A DNA stretch of 64,000 bases from Terriglobales bacterium (GTDB lineage Bacteria; Acidobacteriota; Terriglobia; Terriglobales; Acidobacteriaceae). The notes under the pieces were generated by a model. That model saw nothing but the letters and a program-made list of their open reading frames with translations. It had not been told where the DNA came from and did not search any database. The stretch spans positions 1 through 64,000 of the forward strand of contig JAICWP010000019.1 in NCBI GenBank assembly GCA_025934735.1, given 5' to 3'. The position numbers and the translations under genes are program-made. Below are positions 51,129 to 61,108 of the stretch, piece after piece; the first letter of the stretch is position 1, and every line of letters starts with the position of its first letter.

Positions 51129-51650
51129 GTGAAACGTCTCCTCGAAATTGCTCTCTTATTATGTTTGCCGGTGGTGATGGCCGCTCAGACGCCGTCCAAC
51201 TACCGCATCAAGAGCTGGAAAACAGGAACGGCACAAGCCGAACCGCAGACGCTCAACATAACGCTGAGCGGAGCGGACCGCACTTACAGCAAAATCATCA
51301 ACGACGCTTCCGGCCACCCGCTTTATCGCCTGCTGGTGCGGCCGGCAGCGTTCATCGGCCCAGGAGATGGCGTGGCCGCGTGGCACGTTTATCTCACCAC
51401 CCTGAATTCGAACGACAACCTGCTGCTGCCCTCCAACAGCGTGCAACAGGAGGAATACGAAGGCCCCGATTACCTGTGGTGGTTCTATCCCGGCAAGAAT
51501 CGGCTGGTTCCCATGGGCGCCACGCGAGTGGTGCAGGTAGAGGGCTCTTACGTGATCCTGAAGGCGCAAGATGTCAGGTTGAACGGCTTGGGCCAGGTGG
51601 AGAACATGCAGCTAACCATCACCTTCAGCAACACACCGCCTGCCGGCTAG
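51129..51650 (+). CDS. secreted protein of unknown function
   Basis: A 173-residue secreted protein. GTG 51129 (VKRLLEIALLLCLPVVMAAQ) gives a compact signal peptide; GTG 51096 is an alternative. The mature part is beta-rich with aromatic residues (WHVYLTTLNSNDNLLLPSNS, YEGPDYLWWFYPGKNRLVPM). I recognise no family. It starts 67 bases after the methyltransferase gene and precedes two other secreted-protein genes. Confidence 0.7.
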   Translation: MKRLLEIALLLCLPVVMAAQTPSNYRIKSWKTGTAQAEPQTLNITLSGADRTYSKIINDASGHPLYRLLVRPAAFIGPGDGVAAWHVYLTTLNSNDNLLLPSNSVQQEEYEGPDYLWWFYPGKNRLVPMGATRVVQVEGSYVILKAQDVRLNGLGQVENMQLTITFSNTPPAG

Positions 51651-51733
51651 CGTAGATTGCAGGCGCTATCCGGGCTGCTTCACGCTCGTCTTATTATGGA
51701 GGCGGCTGCGCACCCCTATGGCGCGGGCCCCTG

Positions 51734-52450
51734 ATGCGCATGGCCGCGTTTCCCATCACGATTGATCGTCTTAGGCGGCAGGTGCTGCCGTTGTGCCTTC
51801 TCTTGATGTTGCTGCCCACGGCGGAGCCGGCCTTGGGCAAGTTTGACCTGCTGCTCTCCAATCCCATGGTCGAAGTTTTCGCGCTGGATTTGCCGGCGGC
51901 CACGCATGTCCGCCTGCGCCAGAACATTTACGACGTGGTCGTGATCGCATTGGAGGGCTCGACGCTCACAGTGGTTCCGGCAAACGGCGCCGCCGAAGAA
52001 GTAGCGTTGAACAGCGGCGACGTGCGCGTGCTGCGCAGCTTCAGCGTGCAGGGATTGGCGAATAACAGCGGGGCCAAGTCGCGCTACATCGTGGTGGCGC
52101 TCAAGTCCCATGGCGTGGGCCCGGGCGAGTGCGGCTGCTCGGGCGAAGTGGAGAAGAGCATCTGCGGGTGCTCCTCGCGGCACTTGCCGCAACTGTGGGC
52201 GCTATCCATCGGCGGGGCGACTTTGGCGGGGGCAGCGCTGCCGCCCGAGAAGGCGTTTGTGGGCGCCAGCTATCGGAACGACAGCCTGCTGGTATCGCTG
52301 ACACGGGTGCAACTGCAGGACGAGCGCGCCAACGGAGCCGATGCGCTGCTTTCGCTGGAACCGGGAGAAGTCAAATGGCTGAACCGGGGAGAGCGCCAGT
52401 TCAAAAATGTCGGGAGCAACACGGCGCGGTTCATCACCATCGAGTTCTAA
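51734..52450 (+). CDS. secreted two-cupin-like protein with Cys cluster
   Basis: A 238-residue protein. The signal peptide (LPLCLLLMLLPTAEPALG) is followed by two similar beta segments, each ending like a cupin. The first is VALNSGDVRVLRSFSVQGLA, then SRYIVVALK; the second LSLEPGEVKWLNRGERQFKN, then ARFITIEF. This indicates an internal duplication. Between them is GECGCSGEVEKSICGCSSRH, four to five Cys in ~18 residues. The cupin metal-binding histidines are mostly missing, so catalysis is doubtful and a ligand-binding or structural role is more likely. Confidence 0.65.
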   Translation: MRMAAFPITIDRLRRQVLPLCLLLMLLPTAEPALGKFDLLLSNPMVEVFALDLPAATHVRLRQNIYDVVVIALEGSTLTVVPANGAAEEVALNSGDVRVLRSFSVQGLANNSGAKSRYIVVALKSHGVGPGECGCSGEVEKSICGCSSRHLPQLWALSIGGATLAGAALPPEKAFVGASYRNDSLLVSLTRVQLQDERANGADALLSLEPGEVKWLNRGERQFKNVGSNTARFITIEF

Positions 52451-52471
52451 TCCTGCTGCGAGGAGCGTTTC

Positions 52472-53251
52472 ATGCGAATCATTTTCTTGGCCGCGCTGGC
52501 GGTCAGCTTGTGGCTGCCGATGGCGTGGGCGCAGTCAGCCGAGCAGGAGTTGCAAGCCGTGTATCGCTGGAAACAGCACGACCTCAACCGGCCCGTGCCA
52601 CCGGTGATCATGCCGGGCACGGCCAGTACACAGAACGAGGCAGGCAAGCCGCCGTCCGACGCGGTTGTGCTCTTCGATGGCAAGGACCTCTCGCGGTGGG
52701 AAAGCGAGAGCGGCGGTCCGGCAAAGTGGAAAGTAGCAAACGGCTACATGGAGGTGGTGAAGGGCATAGGCAATATTCGTACCCGGGAAGATTTTGGGGA
52801 TTGCCAGCTGCACGTGGAGTGGGCCGCGCCCTTGCCGGCGGTGGGCGAAAGCCAGGAACGCGGCAACAGCGGAGTGTTCCTGATGGGGAAATACGAAATT
52901 CAGGTGCTCGACTCCTATCACAACCGGACTTATGCAGATGGGCAGGCGGCGGCGGTTTACGGGCAATATCCGCCGCTGGTGAACGCCTCCCGGCCGCCCG
53001 GACAATGGCAAACCTACGACATCATCTTCCATGGCCCGCGTTTTGCTTCCGGCAAACTGCAGCGGCCCGCGAGAATTACGGTGCTGCACAATGGCGTGCT
53101 GGTACAGGACAACGTGGCGCTGACCGGCCCCACTGCTCACGGCACACGCCCGCCCTACGAACCCGGCCCTGATCGCCTGCCGCTCGGCTTGCAGGACCAC
53201 GGCAATCCGGTTCGCTTCCGGAACATCTGGATCAGGGAACTGCCGGAGTAA
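52472..53251 (+). CDS. secreted DUF1080 (3-keto-disaccharide hydrolase-type) protein
   Basis: A 259-residue secreted protein; signal peptide MRIIFLAALAVSLWLPMAWA. The DUF1080 domain is recognisable from VVLFDGKDLSRWESESGG, KWKVANGYMEVVKGIGNIRT, DFGDCQLHVEWAAP, GNSGVFLMGKYEIQVLDSY and WQTYDIIFHGPRF. The fold is a concanavalin-like sandwich, and some members hydrolyse 3-keto-glycosides. It begins 21 bases after the preceding gene and after GAGGAGCG, so the three secreted proteins may be one operon. Confidence 0.9.
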   Translation: MRIIFLAALAVSLWLPMAWAQSAEQELQAVYRWKQHDLNRPVPPVIMPGTASTQNEAGKPPSDAVVLFDGKDLSRWESESGGPAKWKVANGYMEVVKGIGNIRTREDFGDCQLHVEWAAPLPAVGESQERGNSGVFLMGKYEIQVLDSYHNRTYADGQAAAVYGQYPPLVNASRPPGQWQTYDIIFHGPRFASGKLQRPARITVLHNGVLVQDNVALTGPTAHGTRPPYEPGPDRLPLGLQDHGNPVRFRNIWIRELPE

Positions 53252-53639
53252 GCGCCTGTCGCAACGCGGCCGCTGCAGGAAATGACAGCGGCGGTGCACG
53301 CGAGATGCTTCGGGCCTGAAGGCCCTCTGGACGACGCCCTGGCCCTCTGCATGACGCCTCTTTACAAGAGCGACATTCTCCCACCAAATCTCTTCCACGT
53401 CTGGCCTGTGTCAGCCTACGGTCAGCGTCAGGCCGCCGTCAGGAGCCGAACCAAAACAGTAAAGCAACGCGGATGCGGCGACGGCAACTCAAAAATCGTG
53501 AGCTCATCGCCATGAAAAGGTTGCCCCAGCATTTACGCGCCATAGGTCCTGCCGAAATTTGTCCATCTGGCCACTGCCCGTTGCACCTCGGTAAGTGGGC
53601 CAAAGATATCAACTGATCTACGATTGATTCAGGTATCCG
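53252..53639. repeat. 388-bp gap with a family C repeat
   Basis: A minus-orientation family C unit at 53290-53345 (GCACGCGAGATGCTTCGGGC core, ending in GACGCC). The rest shows no gene. The last ~60 bases should contain the promoter of the hybrid kinase gene. Confidence 0.7.
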
Positions 53640-55889
<2,250 letters not shown>

Positions 55890-56061
55890 GGCGGCTACCG
55901 GAACATTCCCGCGAGAGGTTGGGATTCCCCATCAGGGCGGGTAGGTCCGCCGGACGCTTGCACAACCCGCGCTTGACCGGCTTCCTACCCCAGCAAGGCA
56001 AAAGCGGGCTACGCTAGGGACCCCGGATTGCGGTGGAGACAGCGCAGCTACGCAGAAAGAA
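55890..56061. other. intergenic stretch between the kinase and P63C genes
   Basis: 172 bp with no gene. It may include the left boundary of the accessory island that follows, since gene content and codon usage change here from chromosomal to lower-GC genes. No direct repeat or tRNA was recognised. Confidence 0.35.
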
Positions 56062-57084
56062 TTAGCCACCCGCAATCTCGTGGTCTGGGAACGGTAGTTC
56101 CAATGTATTTCCGCGTTTTGGTAGGACACGATCTATCATCTTCACATATCTATTCCATCCGAAGCCACTGTTGATCGCCAATCTTTGAAACATCATTAGA
56201 GAATACAGATGTTGGGCCAACATCGGATTGCCTACGTCTTCCGTTAACCATTGGTGCAGCTTGTTTGGCCGCTGGCCTTTTTCGTTCGGGGGAGTCTTCC
56301 TCTCTAACTCCTCCAAAAGGCCGGGGGCAATGCGTTCATATACAAGATCGCGCGTGTAATGAGCTACAACGCTGTATCGATTCTTTTGCATTCCGGGCCA
56401 TCGCCAACCCTTCAACTTGTAAATGTTTTCATAGAATTCGTCTGGGAAGCGTTTTACCCATGCAGCCAATTCCTTCCGAATAAGTTTTTGCAGGTAAACG
56501 TGTAGAGCGTCCTGAGGACGCACTCCTTGGTATCCGGTAACCTCGTCAATGACCGCAATGATGCCCACCTTTGCGAACGAGCGAATTACAATGTCGGCAG
56601 CATCCGCATACTTCAATTCCCCCGGTGTCAATACCCTGCCGCGATCCCTTGCCTTTAAAAGCAAGTCACAAAGGTCGATTAAATTAGTGGCTTCATTGCC
56701 GTATGCCGGATTTCCGCCACGGAGCGGCATGAAAAGCACCGGCGACTTCATGCGCGCTGATAACTCACTGGAGATATTGAGCTTGTCTTCCAGTTTCTGT
56801 ACAAATCTAGCGATTCTGTGCGCGCCAGCCGTGCCACCCCCGGTTCCCATTCCAATTGTGCTTTGAAGACCACGCTGGCTGATTAACCGCGTTCCGTCTT
56901 CCAAAACAAACACTGGAATTTTTATACCTCCAATCTGCATAAATCCCGCATGTGTTGCCTTGGCCATTTTGTCTCCCCATCTGGCCATCGCTGCCTTCCT
57001 TGCTATCTCCTTTCGTTCAGCAGGGCTTAACGATAGTGCTCTCGCATATCCGCCCTTTGCTTTCGCAGAAGGTTCGTCAATCAT
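56062..57084 (-). CDS. P63C domain protein
   Basis: A 340-residue protein; ATG 57084 (MIDEPSAKAKGGYARALSLS). The N-terminal helix ERKEIARKAAMARWGD is a short Lys/Arg/Ala-rich motif common in mobile-element proteins. The central part (GGIKIPVFVLEDGTRLISQRG) and C-terminal region (VNGYQ-type DEVTGYQGVRPQDALHVYLQ) match the P63C domain found in phages and plasmids. Biochemical function is unknown. It is lower in GC than its neighbours, indicating acquired DNA. Its promoter region contains five copies of an ATGCTTGC site that may mediate autoregulation. Confidence 0.85.
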   Translation of the reverse strand: MIDEPSAKAKGGYARALSLSPAERKEIARKAAMARWGDKMAKATHAGFMQIGGIKIPVFVLEDGTRLISQRGLQSTIGMGTGGGTAGAHRIARFVQKLEDKLNISSELSARMKSPVLFMPLRGGNPAYGNEATNLIDLCDLLLKARDRGRVLTPGELKYADAADIVIRSFAKVGIIAVIDEVTGYQGVRPQDALHVYLQKLIRKELAAWVKRFPDEFYENIYKLKGWRWPGMQKNRYSVVAHYTRDLVYERIAPGLLEELERKTPPNEKGQRPNKLHQWLTEDVGNPMLAQHLYSLMMFQRLAINSGFGWNRYVKMIDRVLPKRGNTLELPFPDHEIAGG

Positions 57085-57161
57085 GCTTGCTCCTGTTTTG
57101 CGAAATAATGCTTGCATCGTACCATGCAAGCATGTATTGTCAATATGCTTGCATGCTTGCA
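57083..57161. promoter_or_regulatory. ATGCTTGC-repeat operator cluster upstream of the P63C gene
   Basis: ATGCTTGC or its complement occurs at 57083-57090 (overlapping the start), 57108-57117, 57124-57133, 57145-57154 and 57153-57161. The central pair ATGCTTGCAT-CGTACC-ATGCAAGCAT is a perfect inverted repeat with six-base spacer. The layout is like a multi-site repressor operator or an iteron array, and probably covers the promoter of the P63C gene. Confidence 0.7.
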
Positions 57162-57228
57162 GAGCGGCCGTAATTGCCTAGCCACTGACAAGCGTACCGC
57201 GGCCCTGAAGGAGTTAGCCGATGGCTAA

Positions 57229-57519
57229 GAAAGAGGCTCGCCTACCCTTGGAGACGGAAATCAGATCAATGCTAAGTTCGGCGAACTGGGACAGACACTC
57301 TCTGAGCTTCGCAATGCGATCACGAGTTCCGAAGTTCAAGAGTCCACAAAACTGGAACTGGTCGCCGATATCGATACCATTCAATCGCAGCTAGCAAAGA
57401 CAGAACCCAACGGAACAATCATGAAAGCAGCATGGGAAGCAGTAAAGGGCGCGGCGGCTATCAACGGTTGCACCGTCCTTGTACACAAGATCGCAGGATT
57501 GCTGTCGCACTTTTTTTGA
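57229..57519 (+). pseudogene. 5'-truncated remnant of a coiled-coil-tailed gene
   Basis: A frame of 96 codons is open from 57229 to a TGA at 57517, with no start codon in it. Its translation is protein-like: KFGELGQTLSELRNAITSSE, LELVADIDTIQSQLAKTEPN, AAWEAVKGAAAINGCTVLVH. This pattern (helical LELxxDIDTIQxQLxKxxPN, then AxWxxxKxxAxINGC) is a C-terminal domain I associate with AbiTii-like and other defence-island proteins, by memory only. A stop precedes it at 57226, and the region before 57221 does not extend it. The 5' part was probably lost. Confidence 0.5.
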
Positions 57520-57634
57520 GGAACCCGGAAACAAAGGGACTCGATAGCGGTATAAAGGCCGGAACAGTGAGCGATTATCGGGCGCGATAGTAGCAGAAGC
57601 CACCTGCGAGGCCCGGGGGATATACTTGGCTGGC

Positions 57635-58885
57635 ATGGGCCGCTATGAAGATGCCGATTGTGCGTCGAGCCAGCCCGCTGAGGAGTATTCGGTATGCGGA
57701 AGATGCTTCGCTGACCCGTATATTAAGTCTTTTATTGATGATGCTGCGGACTCGAGTGAGTGCGATTTCTGCGACCGCAAGAGCAGAACGAAGAATATCG
57801 CTGCACCATTAGACGAAGTCGTGGACTTCATTCTCGAGGCAGTTAATCGCGAGTACGAGCATGCAGTTGAAGCCTTGGGCTGGGATGGCGCAGAAGGTGG
57901 ATATCAAGGAGCGCATTGGGATAGCTACGATCTGATTGAGCAAATCGGGCTGGACTTGCCAACTGATGATGGCCGGCTGCATGAAATACTTGTGAAGTGT
58001 TTCGGCGATGAGCCATGGTGTGACCGGAATCCATATGCCCAAAGGCCAGATGAAAGGCTGGTGTCGAGCTGGAAACGTTTCTGCAAGTTCATCAAATACA
58101 AGCGGCGGTACTTCTTTTTTCAGCACAAGGATGAGGAATTGCTGGTACCGGGAGAATACCTGGGCCCAGCGGAACTCTTGGAATTTATCGGTGGAACTGT
58201 CGAAAGTCTGGGGCTCGTGAAAACTCTGCCAGGCGGCTACCTAATCTACAGGGCACGACAGTTTAAGGCGGGGCAGACTCTAAAGAGCTCCTACGATTTT
58301 GCGCCCCCTCCAGTAGAGAAAGCTGTGAAATCAAACAGAATGAGCCCTGCCGGTGTTGTGATGTTCTACGGCAGCGATAGTACAAGAACGGCAGTGGCAG
58401 AAATTGACGATGACCCTAAGCTCGGCATAGCGGTGGGAACATTTCGGACAACGCGCGCCGCCAATATTGTGGACTTGACGAAACTGCCAAGACGTTTTGG
58501 ATTTTTCGAGAGGCAGGCAGACTCCGATGAAAGAAATAGATACAACCTTGCCTTCCTACATAGTTTCGTCATGAGCGTGGCAGCCAAAGTAGAGCCGGGT
58601 GAGCGGGAGCATGTAGATTATGTGCCGACGCAGGTGGTCACTGAATGGTTTAGGACAGTGTTTCAGAACCGTGGGTCGGGCGTCGACGGGATCCTATACC
58701 CGAGCACGCAACACCCAGGCGGATGTTCTTTGGTGTTGTTCGCCAACCGATACGATGTTGTATTGAACCCGACGGAGGTCAAGGACGCCACCAGTGGCGA
58801 AAGGATGAAGGAGTGGAGTCTAAGATTCCGGCACGAAAAAGCGTGGCTTAAGCTCGTGCGAACGAAGGTCATCCGTGAGGTGTAA
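57635..58885 (+). CDS. HEPN/RES-NTD plus RES-domain toxin-like protein
   Basis: A 416-residue protein. The N-terminal VCGRCFADPYIKSFI with a later ECDFCDR gives two CxxC knuckles, and the following helical region (PLDEVVDFILEAVNREYEHA) matches the HEPN/RES N-terminal domain. The C-terminal half has the RES fold: GGYLIYRARQF (Arg), SPAGVVMFYGSDSTRTAVAE (Tyr/Ser/Glu region), and VDGILYPSTQHPGGCSLVLF. RES toxins consume NAD+. No antitoxin of the Xre type is adjacent, so if active it must be controlled in another way. ATG 57635 preferred over TTG 57626. Low GC indicates transfer. Confidence 0.8.
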   Translation: MGRYEDADCASSQPAEEYSVCGRCFADPYIKSFIDDAADSSECDFCDRKSRTKNIAAPLDEVVDFILEAVNREYEHAVEALGWDGAEGGYQGAHWDSYDLIEQIGLDLPTDDGRLHEILVKCFGDEPWCDRNPYAQRPDERLVSSWKRFCKFIKYKRRYFFFQHKDEELLVPGEYLGPAELLEFIGGTVESLGLVKTLPGGYLIYRARQFKAGQTLKSSYDFAPPPVEKAVKSNRMSPAGVVMFYGSDSTRTAVAEIDDDPKLGIAVGTFRTTRAANIVDLTKLPRRFGFFERQADSDERNRYNLAFLHSFVMSVAAKVEPGEREHVDYVPTQVVTEWFRTVFQNRGSGVDGILYPSTQHPGGCSLVLFANRYDVVLNPTEVKDATSGERMKEWSLRFRHEKAWLKLVRTKVIREV

Positions 58886-58998
58886 GATCGGTTTCGAAAT
58901 CCAACTGATACTAACGGTACTAAGGGCAGCGTTACTGCCAGCTCCACATGCCGGAGGCGGTTCGGGAGGCAAGCCGCGGCATGCTAAATTGAAGATTC

Positions 58999-60054
58999 AT
59001 GTCCGCCCCCAACTCCGCCTTTGTTCGGGCCTGCCAGGCTCAATCCACGCCGCTCACGCCGGTGTGGTTCATGCGCCAGGCCGGGCGCTACATGGCCGAG
59101 TACCGCGCCGTGCGCAAGCATCATTCCCTGCTGGAAATCTGCAAAAAGCCGGAACTGGCGGCGGAGGTGACCATCACCGCGGCCGAGGCGTTGGGCGTGG
59201 ATGCGGCCATCATTTTTGCCGACCTGCTCTTGCCCTTTGAGGTGGTGGGCCTCAAGTTTCATTTTGCCAGCGGCGAAGGGCCGGTGATCGAAGCGCCCTT
59301 GCGCACGCCTGCCGACATTGCGCGCCTGCGCAGCGATGGCGCCAGCGAACTGGCCTATGTTTCAGAAGCGGTGCGGCTGGTGGTGCGACACTTTGGCGAG
59401 AAGCTGCCGGTGATCGGCTTCTGCGGCGCTCCTTTCACCCTGGCCAGCTACATGATCGAGGGCGGCGGCTCGCGCAATTACGTGGAAACCAAGAAGCTGA
59501 TGTACTGCGCGCCTCAGGCCTGGGATGAGCTGATGCGTAAGCTGGTGACGGTGCTCAGCGACTATGCGGCGCAGCAGACGCGCGCCGGCGCCGACGTCAT
59601 TCAGATTTTCGACAGCTGGGTGGGATGCCTCTCGCCAGATGACTATCGTGGCTACGTGCTGCCGCGCACCGCCGAACTGGTGCGCAATGTGCAGCGCTCG
59701 GCCGGGGTGCCAGTGATTTATTTCGGCACCGATACGGCCACGCTTTTGCCCGCCATGAAGGAAACCGGCGCCGAGGTGATAGGCGTAGATTGGCGCTTCC
59801 CGCTGGACGACGCGTGGGCGAGCCTGGGCTTCAAAGGCTCGGTGCAGGGCAATCTTGACCCCGTGGCCCTGTTGGCAAACTGGAAAGAGCTGCGTGCCCG
59901 CGCTGAAGACGTGCTGCGGCGCGCCGGCGCTCGGCCGGGACACATTTTCAATCTTGGCCACGGCATTCTGCCGGAAACTCCGGTGGAGAATGTGCGGCAG
60001 CTGGCGGAGTTCGTGCATGAGTACACGGCCAGGACCGTGGCGGCCTCGCGTTGA
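58999..60054 (+). CDS. hemE: uroporphyrinogen decarboxylase
   Basis: A 351-residue protein, the usual size. The family signature PVWFMRQAGRYMAEYRAVR is at the N-terminus, followed by GVDAAIIFADLLLPFEVVGL, GFCGAPFTLASYMIEGGGSR (with the conserved 'G..F.la.Y..eG..s'), IQIFDSWVGCLSPDDY and GNLDPVAL. It catalyses decarboxylation of uroporphyrinogen III to coproporphyrinogen III. It is followed 10 bases later by hemH and then hemY, a late-heme operon. Confidence 0.97.
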   Translation: MSAPNSAFVRACQAQSTPLTPVWFMRQAGRYMAEYRAVRKHHSLLEICKKPELAAEVTITAAEALGVDAAIIFADLLLPFEVVGLKFHFASGEGPVIEAPLRTPADIARLRSDGASELAYVSEAVRLVVRHFGEKLPVIGFCGAPFTLASYMIEGGGSRNYVETKKLMYCAPQAWDELMRKLVTVLSDYAAQQTRAGADVIQIFDSWVGCLSPDDYRGYVLPRTAELVRNVQRSAGVPVIYFGTDTATLLPAMKETGAEVIGVDWRFPLDDAWASLGFKGSVQGNLDPVALLANWKELRARAEDVLRRAGARPGHIFNLGHGILPETPVENVRQLAEFVHEYTARTVAASR

Positions 60055-60064
60055 AGGAGAAGAT

Positions 60065-61021
60065 TTGAGCGTCAGTTCGGCAAAAACCGCGGTGCTGCTG
60101 CTGGCGCATGGGACACCCGATGCGGTGGAGGAAGTGCCGGAATTTCTGCTCAATGTGACAGGAGGTCGGCCGCTTCCGCCGCCCGTGGTGGAAGAGATCA
60201 AGCATCGCTACAGCCTGATCGGGCGCTCGCCGCTCACCGAATACACGATGAAGCAGGCCGAGGCGCTGGCCCGCGAATTGGAGTTGCCAGTGTACGTGGG
60301 CATGCGCAACTGGAAACCGTTCATCGCGGAGACGGTGCGCACCATGGCTGCCGACGGCGTACAGCGCGCCACTGCCATTTGCCTGGCGCCGCACGATTCG
60401 CGCACCAGCGTGGGCCTTTACCGCAAGGCGGTGCTGGGCGAGGGAGCGCAGCCGCCGTTCCCGGTGGAGTTCATTGATAACTGGCACGACCACCCGCTGC
60501 TGGCGCGGGCCTTCGCTGAAAAGCTGCGCGCGGGATGGGAACGCGCCTGCCGCGAATTGGGCGCGCGCGTGCCCGTGATCTTCACCGCGCACAGCGTTCC
60601 ACAGCGCACCATCGCGGAGGGCGATCCCTACGAAGAGCAGGCGCGCGAGACCGCGAAGCTGGTGGCCATGCAGGTGCCGGCGCTAACGGCCAATGATTGG
60701 AGGTTCGCGTTTCAGAGCCAGGGCATGTCGGGCGGCGCCTGGCTGGGACCGACCGTGGAGGACACCATCCTGCAGCTCAAAGCCAAGGGGCACGGCGGAG
60801 TTTTTATCCAACCCATTGGCTTCCTCTGCGATCACGTGGAAGTGCTTTATGACGTGGACATCATGTTCCGCGAGTTCGCGGAAAAGAACGGAATGCGCCT
60901 GTGGCGGGCGGAGTCGCTGAACCAGTCGCCCACGCTGGTAGCGGCCCTGGCCGACGTGGCGCGCTCGCGACTGGCCGGCCAGAACGCGGCCAAGCCGTCG
61001 GTCAACATCAGGGCACAGTAA
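60065..61021 (+). CDS. hemH: ferrochelatase
   Basis: A 318-residue protein. The TTG at 60065 follows AGGAGA at the correct distance; the upstream reading overlaps hemE and is rejected. Motifs: AVLLLAHGTPDAVEEVPEFL, VIFTAHSVPQRTIAEGDPYE (catalytic-His region) and GGVFIQPIGFLCDHVEVLYD (Glu/His region). It inserts Fe2+ into the porphyrin ring. Whether it uses coproporphyrin or protoporphyrin cannot be told from the sequence, but no hemN/hemQ gene is visible. Confidence 0.96.
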   Translation: MSVSSAKTAVLLLAHGTPDAVEEVPEFLLNVTGGRPLPPPVVEEIKHRYSLIGRSPLTEYTMKQAEALARELELPVYVGMRNWKPFIAETVRTMAADGVQRATAICLAPHDSRTSVGLYRKAVLGEGAQPPFPVEFIDNWHDHPLLARAFAEKLRAGWERACRELGARVPVIFTAHSVPQRTIAEGDPYEEQARETAKLVAMQVPALTANDWRFAFQSQGMSGGAWLGPTVEDTILQLKAKGHGGVFIQPIGFLCDHVEVLYDVDIMFREFAEKNGMRLWRAESLNQSPTLVAALADVARSRLAGQNAAKPSVNIRAQ

Positions 61022-61050
61022 GGAAGCCGTCCGGCTGAAGGGCAATTCGC

Positions 61051-61102
61051 CGGTGCTGCACGCGAGATCCTTCGGGCCTAAAGGCCTTCAGGATGACGCC
61101 AA
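61051..61102. repeat. family C repeat between hemH and hemY
   Basis: Minus-orientation family C unit (GCTGCACGCGAGATCCTTCG, then GGGCCTAAAGGCC hairpin and AGGATGACGCC). It lies inside an otherwise tight heme operon and gives hemY a 7-base spacer from the repeat end. Confidence 0.85.
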
Positions 61103-61108
61103 CAATCC

